From Hyphomicrobiales bacterium (GTDB lineage Bacteria > Pseudomonadota > Alphaproteobacteria > Rhizobiales > Xanthobacteraceae): DNA of 64,000 nt. The position numbers were made by a program, and so were the translations under genes. Shown piece after piece: positions 54,438 through 64,000 of this stretch. The stretch is from contig JAKFYI010000022.1 in the NCBI GenBank assembly GCA_021730985.1, forward strand, positions 62,001 to 126,000. The letters run 5' to 3'. The stretch's first letter is position 1; each line of letters begins with the position of its first letter. The notes beneath the pieces were generated by a model, which saw nothing but the letters and a program-made list of their open reading frames with translations, did no database searches and was not told where the DNA came from.

Positions 54438-54926
54438 ATGCCGGACACTACCACCCTCAAGGGCAAATACTCAGCCGCCGGCGAGGGCAATATCTATGCG
54501 CGCGCCAACACCGCGACCTGCAAGATCACCGCCGCCGACACCAACGGCACCTACGAGATTTTCGACGAGCAATGCAAGCCGGGCTTCGAATCCCGCCTGC
54601 ACATGCACACCAAGTCGTTCCAGGTCTGCTACGTGGTCGATGGCTCCGGCGAATTTCAGCTCGGCGACGAGGTGTTCCACGCCAAGAAGGGCGCCTGCGT
54701 CAACATCCCGCCGGGCACGCCGCACAAGGTCGGCTCCAAGGAAGGGATGCGCATGCTGATGGTGTATTCGCCGCCCGGCTTGGAGGGCATGATGGCAGCG
54801 ATGAAGGCCCTCACCCCGGAGCAGCTTCGCGACGGCGCGCTGACGTCGAAAATCCTGTCCGATCACGATACCGTGGTGCTCGGCGAAGGCTCCGGCAGCA
54901 AGGGTACGGGCTCGGTGCTGGGATGA
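54438..54926 (+). CDS. Cupin domain protein
   Basis: 162 residues from the ATG at 54438 (GGAG 6 bases upstream; an in-frame ATG at 54426 is less well placed). One cupin barrel: the first motif RLHMHTKSFQVCYVVDGSGE (His, His, Glu metal ligands) and the second IPPGTPHKVGS. No other domain. Function of such small cupins is varied (isomerase, dioxygenase, sugar binding), so none is assigned. Divergent from ureE and codirectional with the DUF2147 gene; both interrupt the urease locus. Confidence 0.8.
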   Translation: MPDTTTLKGKYSAAGEGNIYARANTATCKITAADTNGTYEIFDEQCKPGFESRLHMHTKSFQVCYVVDGSGEFQLGDEVFHAKKGACVNIPPGTPHKVGSKEGMRMLMVYSPPGLEGMMAAMKALTPEQLRDGALTSKILSDHDTVVLGEGSGSKGTGSVLG

Positions 54927-55067
54927 GCCTGCCCGGAAATATGGCAGCGGAACTTCAGAGCTGTTCGCACATTGTGGCAAGCGCCGGAAACGGTTGACCG
55001 TGCCATCGCGGCGGGTAGGAATGCCGCGTCAGACCTCCTGCAATTCCACCAGCATCCCGGACGATCC

Positions 55068-55502
55068 ATGCCCCTCGTTGTTCGCCGTCTCGCGGCCGGC
55101 CTCCTGTGCTTGATGTTGGGTGGTATGGGCCAGGCCAGCGCCGAGGAGTTCATCGGCACCTGGCTCACCGAGAAGGGCGAGGCACAGGTCCGCGTCGCCA
55201 AATGCGGCGCGCAGTTGTGCGGCACGATCGCGTGGCTGCGCGATCCGGTCGATCCCAAGACCGGCAAGCCGCAGATGGACGATCTCAACCCGAACCCCAG
55301 CCTGCGCACACGGCCGGTGCTCGGGATGCGCATCTTCACCATGAGCCAGGACGCCACCGGCTCCTGGACCGGCACCATCTACAACTCCGACGACGGCCAG
55401 AACTACCGGGGGCGCCTCGCCCCCCAGGGGGACAACGCCATGGAGGTGAACGGCTGCGCCGGCCGATTGTGCGGCTCCGAAGTCTGGAAACGCGTCAAGT
55501 AG
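55068..55502 (+). CDS. DUF2147 family secreted protein
   Basis: 144 residues with a Sec signal peptide (VVRRLAAGLLCLMLGGMG, cleavage near QASA). Mature part: EEFIGTWLTEKGEAQVRVAK, CGAQLCGTIAWLRDPVDPKT and IYNSDDGQNYRGRL, ending in the typical CAGRLCGSEVWKRV. DUF2147 proteins are small periplasmic beta-rich proteins of unknown function. Four cysteines occur in two CxxxxC-like pairs. It ends 6 bases from the convergent ureC stop. Confidence 0.85.
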   Translation: MPLVVRRLAAGLLCLMLGGMGQASAEEFIGTWLTEKGEAQVRVAKCGAQLCGTIAWLRDPVDPKTGKPQMDDLNPNPSLRTRPVLGMRIFTMSQDATGSWTGTIYNSDDGQNYRGRLAPQGDNAMEVNGCAGRLCGSEVWKRVK

Positions 55503-55508
55503 CTCACC

Positions 55509-57218
55509 TCAGAACAGGAAATACCGCTGCGCCATGGGCAGCACCTCCGCCGGCGCGCAGGTGAGCAGTTCGCCGTCGGCGCGCACCTCGTAGGTTTCCG
55601 GATCGATCTGGATGTCCGGCGTCGCGGAATTGTGGATCATGTTCTTCTTGCCGATGTCGCGGGTATGCTCGACCGCGACGAGCTTTTTCTCAACGCCGAG
55701 CTTGTCGCCGAGCTTCGCCTTCACCGCGGCCTTGGAGACGAACACCAGCGATGACGCGGTCAGCGCCTTGCCATAGGCACCGAACATCGGGCGATAGTGC
55801 ACCGGCTGCGGAGTAGGGATCGAAGCGTTGGGATCGCCCATCGGCGCGGCCACGATGGTGCCGCCCTTGATGATGCAGTCCGGTTTCACGCCGAAGAACG
55901 CCGGCGACCACAGCACCAGGTCGGCAAGCTTGCCCTTCTCCACCGACCCGATGTGCTTCGACACGCCGTGCGCGATCGCCGGGTTGATGGTGTACTTCGC
56001 GATGTAACGCTTGGCGCGCGCGTTGTCGTTGTCGCCCTTCTCTTGCTTCAGGCGGCCGCGCTGTTTCTTCATCTTGTCGGCGGTCTGCCAGGTACGGATA
56101 ATCACCTCGCCGAGCCGCCCCATCGCCTGGCTGTCCGATGACATCATCGACAGTGCCCCGAGATCGTGGAGGATGTCCTCCGCGGCGATCGTCTCCTTGC
56201 GGATGCGACTCTCGGCGAACGCCAGATCCTCCGCGATCGACGGATCGAGGTGATGGCACACCATCAGCATGTCGAGATGCTCATCGATGGTGTTGCGGGT
56301 GAACGGCCGCGTCGGATTGGTCGACGACGGCAGCACGTTCTTCAGCCCTGCGACCTTCATGATGTCGGGGGCATGCCCGCCGCCCGCGCCTTCGGTATGG
56401 AAAGCATGGATGGTGCGGCCCTTGAACGCCTTGATGGTGTCCTCGACGAAGCCCGACTCGTTCAGCGTGTCGGTGTGGATCATCACCTGCACGTCGTAGT
56501 CGTCGGCGACCGACAGGCAGTTGTCGATTGCGGCGGGCGTGGTGCCCCAGTCCTCGTGCAGCTTGAGCGCGCAGGCGCCGCCCTTGACCATTTCCTCCAG
56601 CGCCGCGGGCAGCGACGCGTTGCCCTTGCCGGCGAAGCCCAAGTTGACCGGGAACGCATCAGCCGCCTGGATCATGCGGCCGAGATGCCACGGCCCGGGC
56701 GTGCAGGTCGTAGCAAACGTGCCGTGTGCCGGGCCCGTACCGCCGCCGAGCAGCGAGGTAATCCCCGACATGAGCGCGTCGTCGATCTGCTGAGGGCAGA
56801 TAAAATGAATATGCGTGTCGAAACCACCAGCGGTGAGGATTTTCCCCTCACCCGCGATGATCTCGGTCCCGGGCCCGATCACGATCGTAACGTTCGGCTG
56901 GATGTCCGGATTGCCCGCCTTACCGATTGCGGAGATGTAGCCGCCCTTGAGGCCGACGTCGGCCTTCACGATGCCCCAGTGATCGAGGATCAGCGCGTTG
57001 GTGATGACGGTGTCGGCGGCGCCCTTCTTGTTGGTGACCTGCGATTGCCCCATGCCGTCGCGAATCACCTTGCCGCCACCGAACTTCACCTCCTCGCCGT
57101 AGGTGGTGAAGTCCTTTTCGACCTCAATGATCAGGTCGGTGTCGGCCAATCGGACGCGATCGCCCGTCGTCGGCCCAAACATGTCTGCATAAATCGTGCG
57201 CTTCATTTTGACGGACAT
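55509..57218 (-). CDS. ureC: Urease alpha subunit (catalytic)
   Basis: 569 residues, standard UreC length. [19 protein letters not shown] (first nickel histidines), GGTGPAHGT, the lysine that is carbamylated in [19 protein letters not shown], the mobile-flap [20 protein letters not shown] with its cysteine, and [14 protein letters not shown] are all intact. It hydrolyses urea to ammonia and carbamate with a two-nickel centre, in complex with UreA and UreB. Start at 57218 or at the next ATG 57206. Unusually, a 300-base gap separates it from ureB. Confidence 0.97.
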   Translation of the reverse strand: MSVKMKRTIYADMFGPTTGDRVRLADTDLIIEVEKDFTTYGEEVKFGGGKVIRDGMGQSQVTNKKGAADTVITNALILDHWGIVKADVGLKGGYISAIGKAGNPDIQPNVTIVIGPGTEIIAGEGKILTAGGFDTHIHFICPQQIDDALMSGITSLLGGGTGPAHGTFATTCTPGPWHLGRMIQAADAFPVNLGFAGKGNASLPAALEEMVKGGACALKLHEDWGTTPAAIDNCLSVADDYDVQVMIHTDTLNESGFVEDTIKAFKGRTIHAFHTEGAGGGHAPDIMKVAGLKNVLPSSTNPTRPFTRNTIDEHLDMLMVCHHLDPSIAEDLAFAESRIRKETIAAEDILHDLGALSMMSSDSQAMGRLGEVIIRTWQTADKMKKQRGRLKQEKGDNDNARAKRYIAKYTINPAIAHGVSKHIGSVEKGKLADLVLWSPAFFGVKPDCIIKGGTIVAAPMGDPNASIPTPQPVHYRPMFGAYGKALTASSLVFVSKAAVKAKLGDKLGVEKKLVAVEHTRDIGKKNMIHNSATPDIQIDPETYEVRADGELLTCAPAEVLPMAQRYFLF

Positions 57219-57518
57219 GGAATTTCTCGCGATATCTCAGTCGGCTGCGGGATCGATCCCCAGAATTATCAACATTCGCGGCGAACTTGCCCAAACGCGC
57301 GCTTTAACTTGCCTCGCTTCGCCGCCGCGGTATCCTCACTCTCAGATGCTCACGTTCGGTTCGCCGAATGTGAGGGTCGCCAAGACCAGACCGGTCTGGG
57401 TGCTGAAGCTGCTACCGGCGTCGCACCATGTGGCCGATTTGATCCTGGTTTTCAGCAGCGGTAGCAGCGCTGAAAACGTGACGGGCGGGCGCAAGCTCGC
57501 CCGTCATGATTCTTGGCA
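57219..57518 (-). other. 300-bp ureB-ureC gap with three strong hairpins
   Basis: No gene is seen. Stems: CTCACGTTCGG/CCGAATGTGAG with a four-base loop (57349-57374), GTTTTCAGC/GCTGAAAAC (57448-57477) and TGACGGGCG/CGCCCGTCA (57479-57506). A perfect CCAGACCGGTCTGG is at 57386-57399. All lie in the transcript between ureB and ureC, where most urease operons have almost no spacer. Candidates are an attenuator, an mRNA processing site or inserted repeats. Confidence 0.6.
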
Positions 57519-57830
57519 CTACGATTTGAGTTTTCCCATCACTTCGCCCCGGAATCCATAGATCGTTCGCGAACCCGCGAGCGCGACCAGCGTGACATCG
57601 CGCGTCTGACCTGGCTCGAAGCGCACCGCGGTGCCGGCCGCGATGTCGAGCCGCATCCCGCGCGATTTCTTGCGGTCGAACGTCAATGCGGGATTGGTCT
57701 CGAAGAAATGGTAGTGCGAGCCGACCTGAATAGGCCGGTCGCCCGTGTTGGCGACGGTGAGCGTCACGGTCTTGCGGCCCTTGTTGAGCTCGATCTCGCC
57801 GTCCTTGATGAACAATTCGCCGGGGATCAT
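57519..57830 (-). CDS. ureB: Urease beta subunit
   Basis: 103 residues. [40 protein letters not shown] and [20 protein letters not shown] are textbook UreB blocks. A structural subunit that packs on UreC and holds the active-site flap. Its ATG overlaps the stop of the DUF4375 gene by 4 bases (ATGA), so translation is coupled to that gene. Confidence 0.95.
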   Translation of the reverse strand: MIPGELFIKDGEIELNKGRKTVTLTVANTGDRPIQVGSHYHFFETNPALTFDRKKSRGMRLDIAAGTAVRFEPGQTRDVTLVALAGSRTIYGFRGEVMGKLKS

Positions 57831-58315
57831 TGGCTCACAGGCTCCGTCCAGAAATCTGCAGGAGTCTCTACTTCGATCTGCTCACGATGCTTTGACATGT
57901 AAGTAAAGACCTGGCGATACACATGATCCAGTTCGTCATAGAGATCGCCATCAAATTTATGAAGCTGCGTCTTCACGTCGTCCGGCATAGAGTTGACCGC
58001 TGCAAGAAAGCTTGGCTCATCTCCCCAACGCGTGCCCGAACCGGCCAAGGTCATCGCCGACTCGAGGATTGTGGCAGCGTGCTGCGCGTCGATGACCCGC
58101 AAGATGTCGATCATGGGCTCGGCACGGTCGCGACTTGAATTATGAAAATACTGCAGGAGGCCACCGTTGCAGACCTCGGTTGCCAACTCCCAGGTTCCGA
58201 TCAACGCCTGTTCCGCGGTGCTTAGTTCGTCGAAACAAAGCAAGTTCATGTAGAGTTCGTTGCTGCCTACCAAGTCATTCAATTTCCCAGTTATCGGGTC
58301 AGACCCGTATGTCAT
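57827..58315 (-). CDS. DUF4375 / DMP19-like protein inside the urease operon
   Basis: 162 residues from the ATG at 58315 (GGGGGTGACACG before it). [20 protein letters not shown] followed by [19 protein letters not shown] fits DUF4375, the family of the Neisseria DNA-mimic protein DMP19. The protein is acidic overall. It lies between ureA (32-base gap) and ureB (4-base overlap), a place where urease operons normally have nothing. Its codons are visibly less GC-rich than those of the urease genes, suggesting later acquisition. Whether it binds a repressor as DMP19 does is unknown. Confidence 0.75.
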   Translation of the reverse strand: MTYGSDPITGKLNDLVGSNELYMNLLCFDELSTAEQALIGTWELATEVCNGGLLQYFHNSSRDRAEPMIDILRVIDAQHAATILESAMTLAGSGTRWGDEPSFLAAVNSMPDDVKTQLHKFDGDLYDELDHVYRQVFTYMSKHREQIEVETPADFWTEPVSQ

Positions 58316-58347
58316 CGTGTCACCCCCAGCAAAGCTACATTGCAGTC

Positions 58348-58650
58348 TCACCTGATCGGTTCATGCACCGTCACCAGCTTGGTGCCGTCGGGGAACGTCG
58401 CCTCGACCTGGATGTCGTGGATCATCTCGGCAATGCCGTCCATCACCTGCGCGCGGGTGATGACATGGGCGCCCGCTTCCATGAGCTGCGCCACCGTCTT
58501 GCCGTCGCGCGCACCCTCCAGGATGAAATCGGAGATCAGCGCCACCGCTTCGGGGTGGTTAAGCTTGACGCCGCGCTCCAGCCTGCGCCGCGCAACCATC
58601 GCGGCCATCGCGATCAGCAGCTTGTCCTTTTCCCTCGGCGTCAGATTCAT
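58348..58650 (-). CDS. ureA: Urease gamma subunit
   Basis: 100 residues, exactly the family length. [40 protein letters not shown] and a C-terminus [19 protein letters not shown] are diagnostic. Structural subunit of the urease complex. 8 bases downstream of ureD and 32 bases upstream of the DUF4375 gene. Confidence 0.96.
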   Translation of the reverse strand: MNLTPREKDKLLIAMAAMVARRRLERGVKLNHPEAVALISDFILEGARDGKTVAQLMEAGAHVITRAQVMDGIAEMIHDIQVEATFPDGTKLVTVHEPIR

Positions 58651-58658
58651 CGTTCGTC

Positions 58659-59480
<822 letters not shown>

Positions 59481-59490
59481 AAGAACACTC

Positions 59491-60186
59491 CTAGATCGCC
59501 AACGACCGCTTCAGCGCGGCATCGTCGAGGCTAGCCTTGTTTGCCGAATAAACAACGGCGCCGCGATCCAGAACCGCGAAATTGTCGCCGAGCTCGCTGG
59601 CGAAATCGAGATATTGCTCCACCAGCACGATCGCCATCTGCTTGAGCGACCGCAGATAGACGATGGCTCGCCCGATATCCTTGATGATCGACGGCTGAAT
59701 GCCCTCAGTCGGCTCGTCAAGCAGAAGAAGCCTTGGCCGCATCACCAGCGCGCGGCCGATCGCGAGTTGCTGCTGCTGTCCGCCGGACAAGTCCCCGCCA
59801 CGCCGCCGCAGCATGTCGTGCAGCACCGGGAACAGCGAGAACACGTCATCGGGAATAGAACGCCGATCACGCGACAGGGGAGCAAATCCCGACTTGAGGT
59901 TCTCTTCGACGGTCAACAGCGGAAAGATTTCGCGGCCCTGCGGCACGTAGGCGATGCCCCGGCGCGCTCGTTCATAGGGCTTGAGCCTCGTCGCGTCTTC
60001 GCCTTCCCAGACGATGGTGCCACCGCTCACCGGATGCTGCCCGGCCAGCGCGCCCAGCAGGCTGGTCTTGCCGACTCCATTGCGGCCCAGCACGCAAGTC
60101 ACCTCGCCGATCTGCGCCTGCAGCGACACGCCGCGCAACGCCTGGGCGGCGCCGTAGTGCAGATCGATGGATTTGACCTCGAGCAT
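59491..60186 (-). CDS. urtE: Urea ABC transporter ATPase UrtE
   Basis: 231 residues from the ATG at 60186. Walker A GRNGVGKTSLLGAL, YVPQGREIFPLLTVEENL, signature LSGGQQQQLAIGRAL and Walker B LLLLDEPTEGI. The LivF-like form with LDEPTEGIQPSIIKDI is typical of UrtE. Works with UrtD to drive high-affinity urea uptake. Two bases separate it from urtD. Confidence 0.94.
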   Translation of the reverse strand: MLEVKSIDLHYGAAQALRGVSLQAQIGEVTCVLGRNGVGKTSLLGALAGQHPVSGGTIVWEGEDATRLKPYERARRGIAYVPQGREIFPLLTVEENLKSGFAPLSRDRRSIPDDVFSLFPVLHDMLRRRGGDLSGGQQQQLAIGRALVMRPRLLLLDEPTEGIQPSIIKDIGRAIVYLRSLKQMAIVLVEQYLDFASELGDNFAVLDRGAVVYSANKASLDDAALKRSLAI

Positions 60187-60188
60187 CG

Positions 60189-60950
60189 CTAGCGCCCCAA
60201 ATACACTTCGATGACGCGCTCGTTCTCCGAAACCTGGTCGATCGTGCCCTCCGCAATCGCGGTGCCTTCGTGCAGGCACGTCACCTTGACGCCGAGTTCG
60301 CGGACGAAGGCCATGTCGTGCTCGACCACAATCACGGTCTTGTCGCGATTGATCTGCTTCAGCAGTTCGGCGGTCTGCCGCGTCTCGGCATCGGTCATGC
60401 CGGCGACCGGCTCATCGACCAGCAGAAGCTTCGGCTCCTGCGCGAGCAGCATGCCGATCTCAAGCCACTGCTTCTGGCCATGCGCCAGGCTGCCGGCCGG
60501 GCGGTCGCGCACCGGGCCAAGGCGGATAGTCTCAAGCACGCTGGCAACACGTTGCATTTCGTCATCGGTTTCGTGCCATCGCAGTGTGGCGTAGGGCCGG
60601 CGATCGTTCTTGAGCGCCAGAAGAAGATTGTCCTCCACCGTGTGCATCTCGAACACGGTCGGCTTCTGAAACTTGCGCCCGATGCCGAGCGTCGCAATCT
60701 GCGTTTCATCGAGCTTGGAGAGATCGTGGGTGCCTTCGAAGAATACGTCGCCGGTGTCGGGCCGGGTTTTTCCGGTAACAATATCCATCATGGTTGTCTT
60801 GCCCGCGCCATTCGGACCGATAATGGCGCGCATCTCGCCGGGCTCAATCATAAGCGAAAGGTTGTTGATGGCGCGAAATCCGTCGAACGAGACATGCACA
60901 CCGTTCAGGTAGAGCAGAGCCGTGGTGGTTGGGGCTGGCATGACGATCAT
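60189..60950 (-). CDS. urtD: Urea ABC transporter ATPase UrtD
   Basis: 253 residues: Walker A GPNGAGKTTMMDIVTG, GIGRKFQKPTVFEMHTV, a signature region PAGSLAHGQKQWLEIGMLL and Walker B LLLVDEPVAGMTDAE. KFQKPTVFE is characteristic of UrtD among LivG-like ATPases. The C-terminal VIEVYLGR is the usual LivG-type ending. Start overlaps the urtC stop by 4 bases. Confidence 0.94.
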   Translation of the reverse strand: MIVMPAPTTTALLYLNGVHVSFDGFRAINNLSLMIEPGEMRAIIGPNGAGKTTMMDIVTGKTRPDTGDVFFEGTHDLSKLDETQIATLGIGRKFQKPTVFEMHTVEDNLLLALKNDRRPYATLRWHETDDEMQRVASVLETIRLGPVRDRPAGSLAHGQKQWLEIGMLLAQEPKLLLVDEPVAGMTDAETRQTAELLKQINRDKTVIVVEHDMAFVRELGVKVTCLHEGTAIAEGTIDQVSENERVIEVYLGR

Positions 60951-62110
60951 TCCGCCGGACGAGGCGCTGGTTCGGCTGCGGCCGTGGCAGCGCGGTCCGC
61001 CGACGCCTGCGCACTACGCTGTGCGCGCCAGTGCCGCCAGGTGCCGACGATGCCGCGCGGCAGAAGCAGCGTCACCAGGATGAATAGGCTGCCAAGCACG
61101 AACAGCCAGTACGGCGCCAGCGCGCCGCTGGTGAAGGTGGTCTTGCCATAGTTAACCAGCAGCGCGCCGATCACGGGCCCGATCAGTGTGCCGCGGCCGC
61201 CGACCGCGACCCAGATCACCGCCTCAATGGAGTTGGCCGGCGAGAACTCGCTTGGGTTGATGATGCCGACCTGTGGCACGTAAAGCGCGCCGGCAACCCC
61301 GGCCATGCAGGCCGATAGCGTGAACACGAAAAGTTTATAGGATTCGGCGCGGTATCCGAGGAACCGGGTTCGCGGCTCAGCGTCGCGCACCGCCACGAGA
61401 ACCTTGCCGAATTTGGATGTCACCAGGGCCCGGCAGACGAGAAAGCCCAGCGCCAGCGCCACGCAGGAGACAAAGAACAGCGCGGCGCGGGTGCCCTGCG
61501 CCTGCACATTGAAGCCGAGGATGTCCTTGAAATCGGTCAGACCGTTGTTTCCACCGAAGCCGAAGTCGTTTCGGAAGAAAGCCAGCAGCAGTGCGTAGGT
61601 CATCGCCTGGGTGATGATCGAGAGATAGACGCCGGTGACGCGGCTGCGGAACGCAAACCAGCCGAACACGAAGGCGAGCGCACCGGGCACCAGAACGATC
61701 ATCAGGAGCGCGTAAGGAAAGTGCTGAAAGCCGTACCAGAACACCGGCAACTCGGGCCAGTTCAGGAACACCATGAAGTCCGGAAGTTCGGGATGCGCGT
61801 AGACACCGCGCGTGCCGATCTGGCGCATTAGATACATCCCCATGGCGTAGCCGCCGAGCGCGAAGAATGCGCCGTGACCGAGCGAGAGGATGCCGCAATA
61901 ACCCCAGATCAGATCGATCGAGAGTGCGAGCAGAGCGTAGCAGAGGTATTTGCCGAACAGCGCGACCAGATACGTCGGAACATGCAGCGCCGACGACGGC
62001 GGAAATGCCAGGTTGAGGAATGGCACCAGCACCGCAATGACCCCGAGCACCGCGAGAAAGATCAGCGCGCCGCGGTCGAGCATCCTCAGCAAAGGATGAC
62101 CCGCCATCAT
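60947..62110 (-). CDS. urtC: Urea ABC transporter permease UrtC
   Basis: 387 residues from the ATG at 62110, which overlaps the urtB stop (ATGA). About ten helices; DLIWGYCGILSLGHGAFFAL, AMGMYLMRQIG, FGGNNGLTDFKDILGF and VAVRDAEPRTRFLGYRAESY are UrtC landmarks. Forms the urea channel with UrtB. The C-terminus carries an Ala/Arg/Pro-rich cytoplasmic tail. Confidence 0.94.
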   Translation of the reverse strand: MMAGHPLLRMLDRGALIFLAVLGVIAVLVPFLNLAFPPSSALHVPTYLVALFGKYLCYALLALSIDLIWGYCGILSLGHGAFFALGGYAMGMYLMRQIGTRGVYAHPELPDFMVFLNWPELPVFWYGFQHFPYALLMIVLVPGALAFVFGWFAFRSRVTGVYLSIITQAMTYALLLAFFRNDFGFGGNNGLTDFKDILGFNVQAQGTRAALFFVSCVALALGFLVCRALVTSKFGKVLVAVRDAEPRTRFLGYRAESYKLFVFTLSACMAGVAGALYVPQVGIINPSEFSPANSIEAVIWVAVGGRGTLIGPVIGALLVNYGKTTFTSGALAPYWLFVLGSLFILVTLLLPRGIVGTWRHWRAQRSAQASADRAATAAAEPAPRPAE

Positions 62111-63717
62111 GCTTCCACCGCCCTGCCCTTGAGCGCGAACAAGCCGCGCGGGCGCTTCTGGATGAACAGGATGATGATGACTAGAATCGCGATCTTGGCG
62201 AGCACAGCGCCCGCATAAGGCTCGAGGAACTTGTTGGCGATACCGAGCGTGAACGCGCCAACCAGCGTGCCCCACAGATTGCCGACGCCGCCGAACACCA
62301 CGACCATGAAGCTGTCAATGATGTAGCTCTGACCGAGATTGGGGCTGACGTTGTCGATCTGCGACAGCGCAACGCCTGCGATGCCGGCGATGCCCGAGCC
62401 AAGCCCGAAGGTCAGCGCATCGACGCGTGCGGTGCGAATGCCCATCGAGGCAGCCATGGAACGATTCTGAGTGACCGCCCGCATCTCAAGGCCGAGCCGC
62501 GTGAACCGCAGCAATCCGAGCAGAGCCACGAACACCACAAGAGTAAATACAACGATCCAGAGCCGGTTGTAGGTGATGGTGAGGTGCCCGACCTCGAACG
62601 CGCCGCTCATCCAAGACGGATTGCCGACCTCCTTGTTGGTTGGCCCGAATGCGGTTCGCACGGCCTGCTGCAGAACGAGCGAAAGGCCCCAGGTCGCCAA
62701 CAGTGTTTCCAGTGGGCGGCCATAGAGGAAGCGGATAATCCCCTGCTCGATCAGGATGCCAATGGCGCCTGCGACCAGAAATGCGAGCGGCACTGCCATC
62801 AGCAGCGAATAGTCGAACAGCGCGGGGTTGTGCTGCCGGATCAAATCCTGAACGATGTAGGTGACGTAGGCGCCAAGCATGACCATTTCGCCGTGCGCCA
62901 TGTTGATCACGCCCATCACGCCGAACGTGATCGCCAGCCCAATCGCAGCAAGCAGCAGCACCGACCCGAGCGAGATGCCGTACCAGGCGTTCTGCGCCGC
63001 GGTCCATACGGCGAGCTGGCTGTGAATACCGGCGATGGCGTCGCGCGCGGCGTTCTTGATTGCCGGCGGCGTATCCGCCGGCAGGCCGGCAAGCGCGTTT
63101 ACCGCCTCCTGGTCGCCGCGGACACGGATCGCCGCCACCGCGTCGATCCTCTCGGCCTCGCTCGCGCCTTCGGAGTACAAGATCACCGCGGCGCGCGCCT
63201 CGTTCATGGCACGCTTGATCCGTGTGTCGGTTTCCTTGGCGAGGGCTGCGTCCAGCGCCGGCAGCACGCCTTCATCGCGCGACTTAAATACGGCTTGCGC
63301 CGATTCATAGCGCCGTGCCGGGCTCGGCGCCAAAAGCGACAGCCCGCCGATGGCCGCATCGATCACGCCGCGCAGGCGGTTGTTGGTATCGACCGCCGCG
63401 AGATCGGCAGGTGTATCGCCTTCGGCTGCCTGTCCGGTCGCGGCGCTGAAAAGCTTTCCGGCCTTGTCCTTGATGTAGACCGACTTCTTTTCCGGGCTGT
63501 AGTGCAGGCGGTCTTCCTTGAGCGCCTCCAGCACCATCGCAGCGCGCGAGTCACCGCTGGCGGCCACCTTGCCGATGCCGGTTTCAACCTCACCGAAATC
63601 GTCGATCAGGAAGTGTTCGAGCGCCTCGTCGAGGCCGGCGGCGTGGGCCGCGGAGCCCGCGAGCACCAGCATCAGCGCCAATAGGAATGCGCCCAGGCGG
63701 TCCTTCACAAAGCGCAT
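62107..63717 (-). CDS. urtB: Urea ABC transporter permease UrtB
   Basis: 536 residues from the ATG at 63717 (ATG 63738 is possible). A signal peptide (LGAFLLALMLVLAGSAAHAA) is followed by a periplasmic domain of about 210 residues, typical of UrtB and absent from LivH. Then the permease: ITFGVMGVINMAHGEMVMLG, EQGIIRFLYGRPLETLLATW and VTQNRSMAASMGIRTARVDA. Partner of UrtC. The intergenic space to urtA is about 90 bases. Confidence 0.93.
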   Translation of the reverse strand: MRFVKDRLGAFLLALMLVLAGSAAHAAGLDEALEHFLIDDFGEVETGIGKVAASGDSRAAMVLEALKEDRLHYSPEKKSVYIKDKAGKLFSAATGQAAEGDTPADLAAVDTNNRLRGVIDAAIGGLSLLAPSPARRYESAQAVFKSRDEGVLPALDAALAKETDTRIKRAMNEARAAVILYSEGASEAERIDAVAAIRVRGDQEAVNALAGLPADTPPAIKNAARDAIAGIHSQLAVWTAAQNAWYGISLGSVLLLAAIGLAITFGVMGVINMAHGEMVMLGAYVTYIVQDLIRQHNPALFDYSLLMAVPLAFLVAGAIGILIEQGIIRFLYGRPLETLLATWGLSLVLQQAVRTAFGPTNKEVGNPSWMSGAFEVGHLTITYNRLWIVVFTLVVFVALLGLLRFTRLGLEMRAVTQNRSMAASMGIRTARVDALTFGLGSGIAGIAGVALSQIDNVSPNLGQSYIIDSFMVVVFGGVGNLWGTLVGAFTLGIANKFLEPYAGAVLAKIAILVIIILFIQKRPRGLFALKGRAVEA

Positions 63718-63809
63718 TGCGTTCAGTCCCGGCGGCATGACCTGGGAGACGGCGGCACCGCCGCCGCCTCCCTTTGGTAGCAAAAGTTAGATCGGCTGAT
63801 GCGCCGGCG

Positions 63810-64000
63810 CTAGGCGCCGCCGCACTTGTTGGTCTTGGTGTTGAAGTTGCCGCACTTCTTGGTGACCCAATCGCCGATCAAGTCCTTCGACCCGTCGAGG
63901 TTCTTCGACCAGGCGTCGCCCGCCACCAGACCCGGCGTCTTCCAGACCACCTTGAACTGCCCATCGGCCCGCACTTCGCCGATGAACACCGGCTTGGTGA
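63810..64000 (-). CDS. urtA: Urea ABC transporter substrate-binding protein UrtA, C-terminal part
   Basis: Partial: only the last 62 codons and the TAG stop (63810-63812) are in the window; the start lies beyond the right edge. The visible end reads TKPVFIGEVRADGQFKVVWK, then PGLVAGDAWSKNL and VTKKCGNFNTKTNKCGGA, matching the C-terminus of UrtA with its two late cysteines. UrtA is the periplasmic urea-binding protein. It is followed by urtBCDE in the same direction, so the promoter of the urea locus is outside the window. Confidence 0.9.
   Translation of the reverse strand, partial: TKPVFIGEVRADGQFKVVWKTPGLVAGDAWSKNLDGSKDLIGDWVTKKCGNFNTKTNKCGGA

Overview
The window is GC-rich DNA from an alphaproteobacterium, most likely a member of the Hyphomicrobiales (Bradyrhizobium / Rhodopseudomonas / Pseudolabrys type). 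This rests on CTTGAC-type promoters, urea-transport plus urease gene order, Liv-type and TAXI-TRAP uptake operons, and palindromic intergenic repeats of a kind common in that order. The genus is not proven. No rRNA, tRNA, CRISPR array or insertion sequence was seen.

Region 1 (1-7.8 kb, all minus) is a surface-polysaccharide operon. It starts with a winged-helix regulator and a NusG/RfaH-like protein. Then follow an MBOAT O-acyltransferase with its SGNH partner, an SPFH membrane protein, a LegB-like 4,6-dehydratase, a Gfo/Idh oxidoreductase and a further gene cut by the left edge. Two promoters in this operon share an identical palindrome between their -35 and -10 boxes. The second is followed by an ops-like GCGGTAGC element, the kind of site RfaH reads in enterobacteria.

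Region 2 (7.9-16.3 kb) encodes three related secreted repeat proteins. Each has RTX-type calcium repeats and six 47-48-residue FG-GAP-like repeats. Two carry catalytic N-terminal modules: a sugar-dehydrogenase propeller and a matrixin metalloprotease. The third N-terminus is unknown. Two of the genes are divergent and share inverted, in-frame homologous repeats.

Region 3 (16.4-38.9 kb) is a lipopolysaccharide/O-antigen locus on both strands: glycosyltransferases, a WecA/MraY-type initiating transferase, a CapD-type dehydratase, arabinose-5-phosphate isomerase, UDP-xylose synthase, epimerases, O-antigen ligase, hldE, hldD, waaF, gmhB, waaC, galE and an MsbA-like exporter. gmhA was not seen.

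Region 4 (38.9-50.6 kb) is catabolic and transport. It has a livFGMH operon plus a Tat-exported binding protein, opposed by a divergent MarR gene with an operator between them; a TAXI-TRAP transporter with an amidase; and a PaaG-like enoyl-CoA hydratase.

Region 5 (50.6-64 kb) holds a DUF2218 gene and a His/Gly-rich PadR regulator resembling the nickel/iron sensor YqjI, then a urea-use locus: urtABCDE-ureDA-(DUF4375)-ureB-ureC and a separate ureEFG unit. A DMP19-like gene sits between ureA and ureB. A palindromic repeat lies in frame inside the 5' end of ureF. Urea would enter through UrtABCDE and be cleaved by UreABC, whose nickel site is built by UreDEFG.
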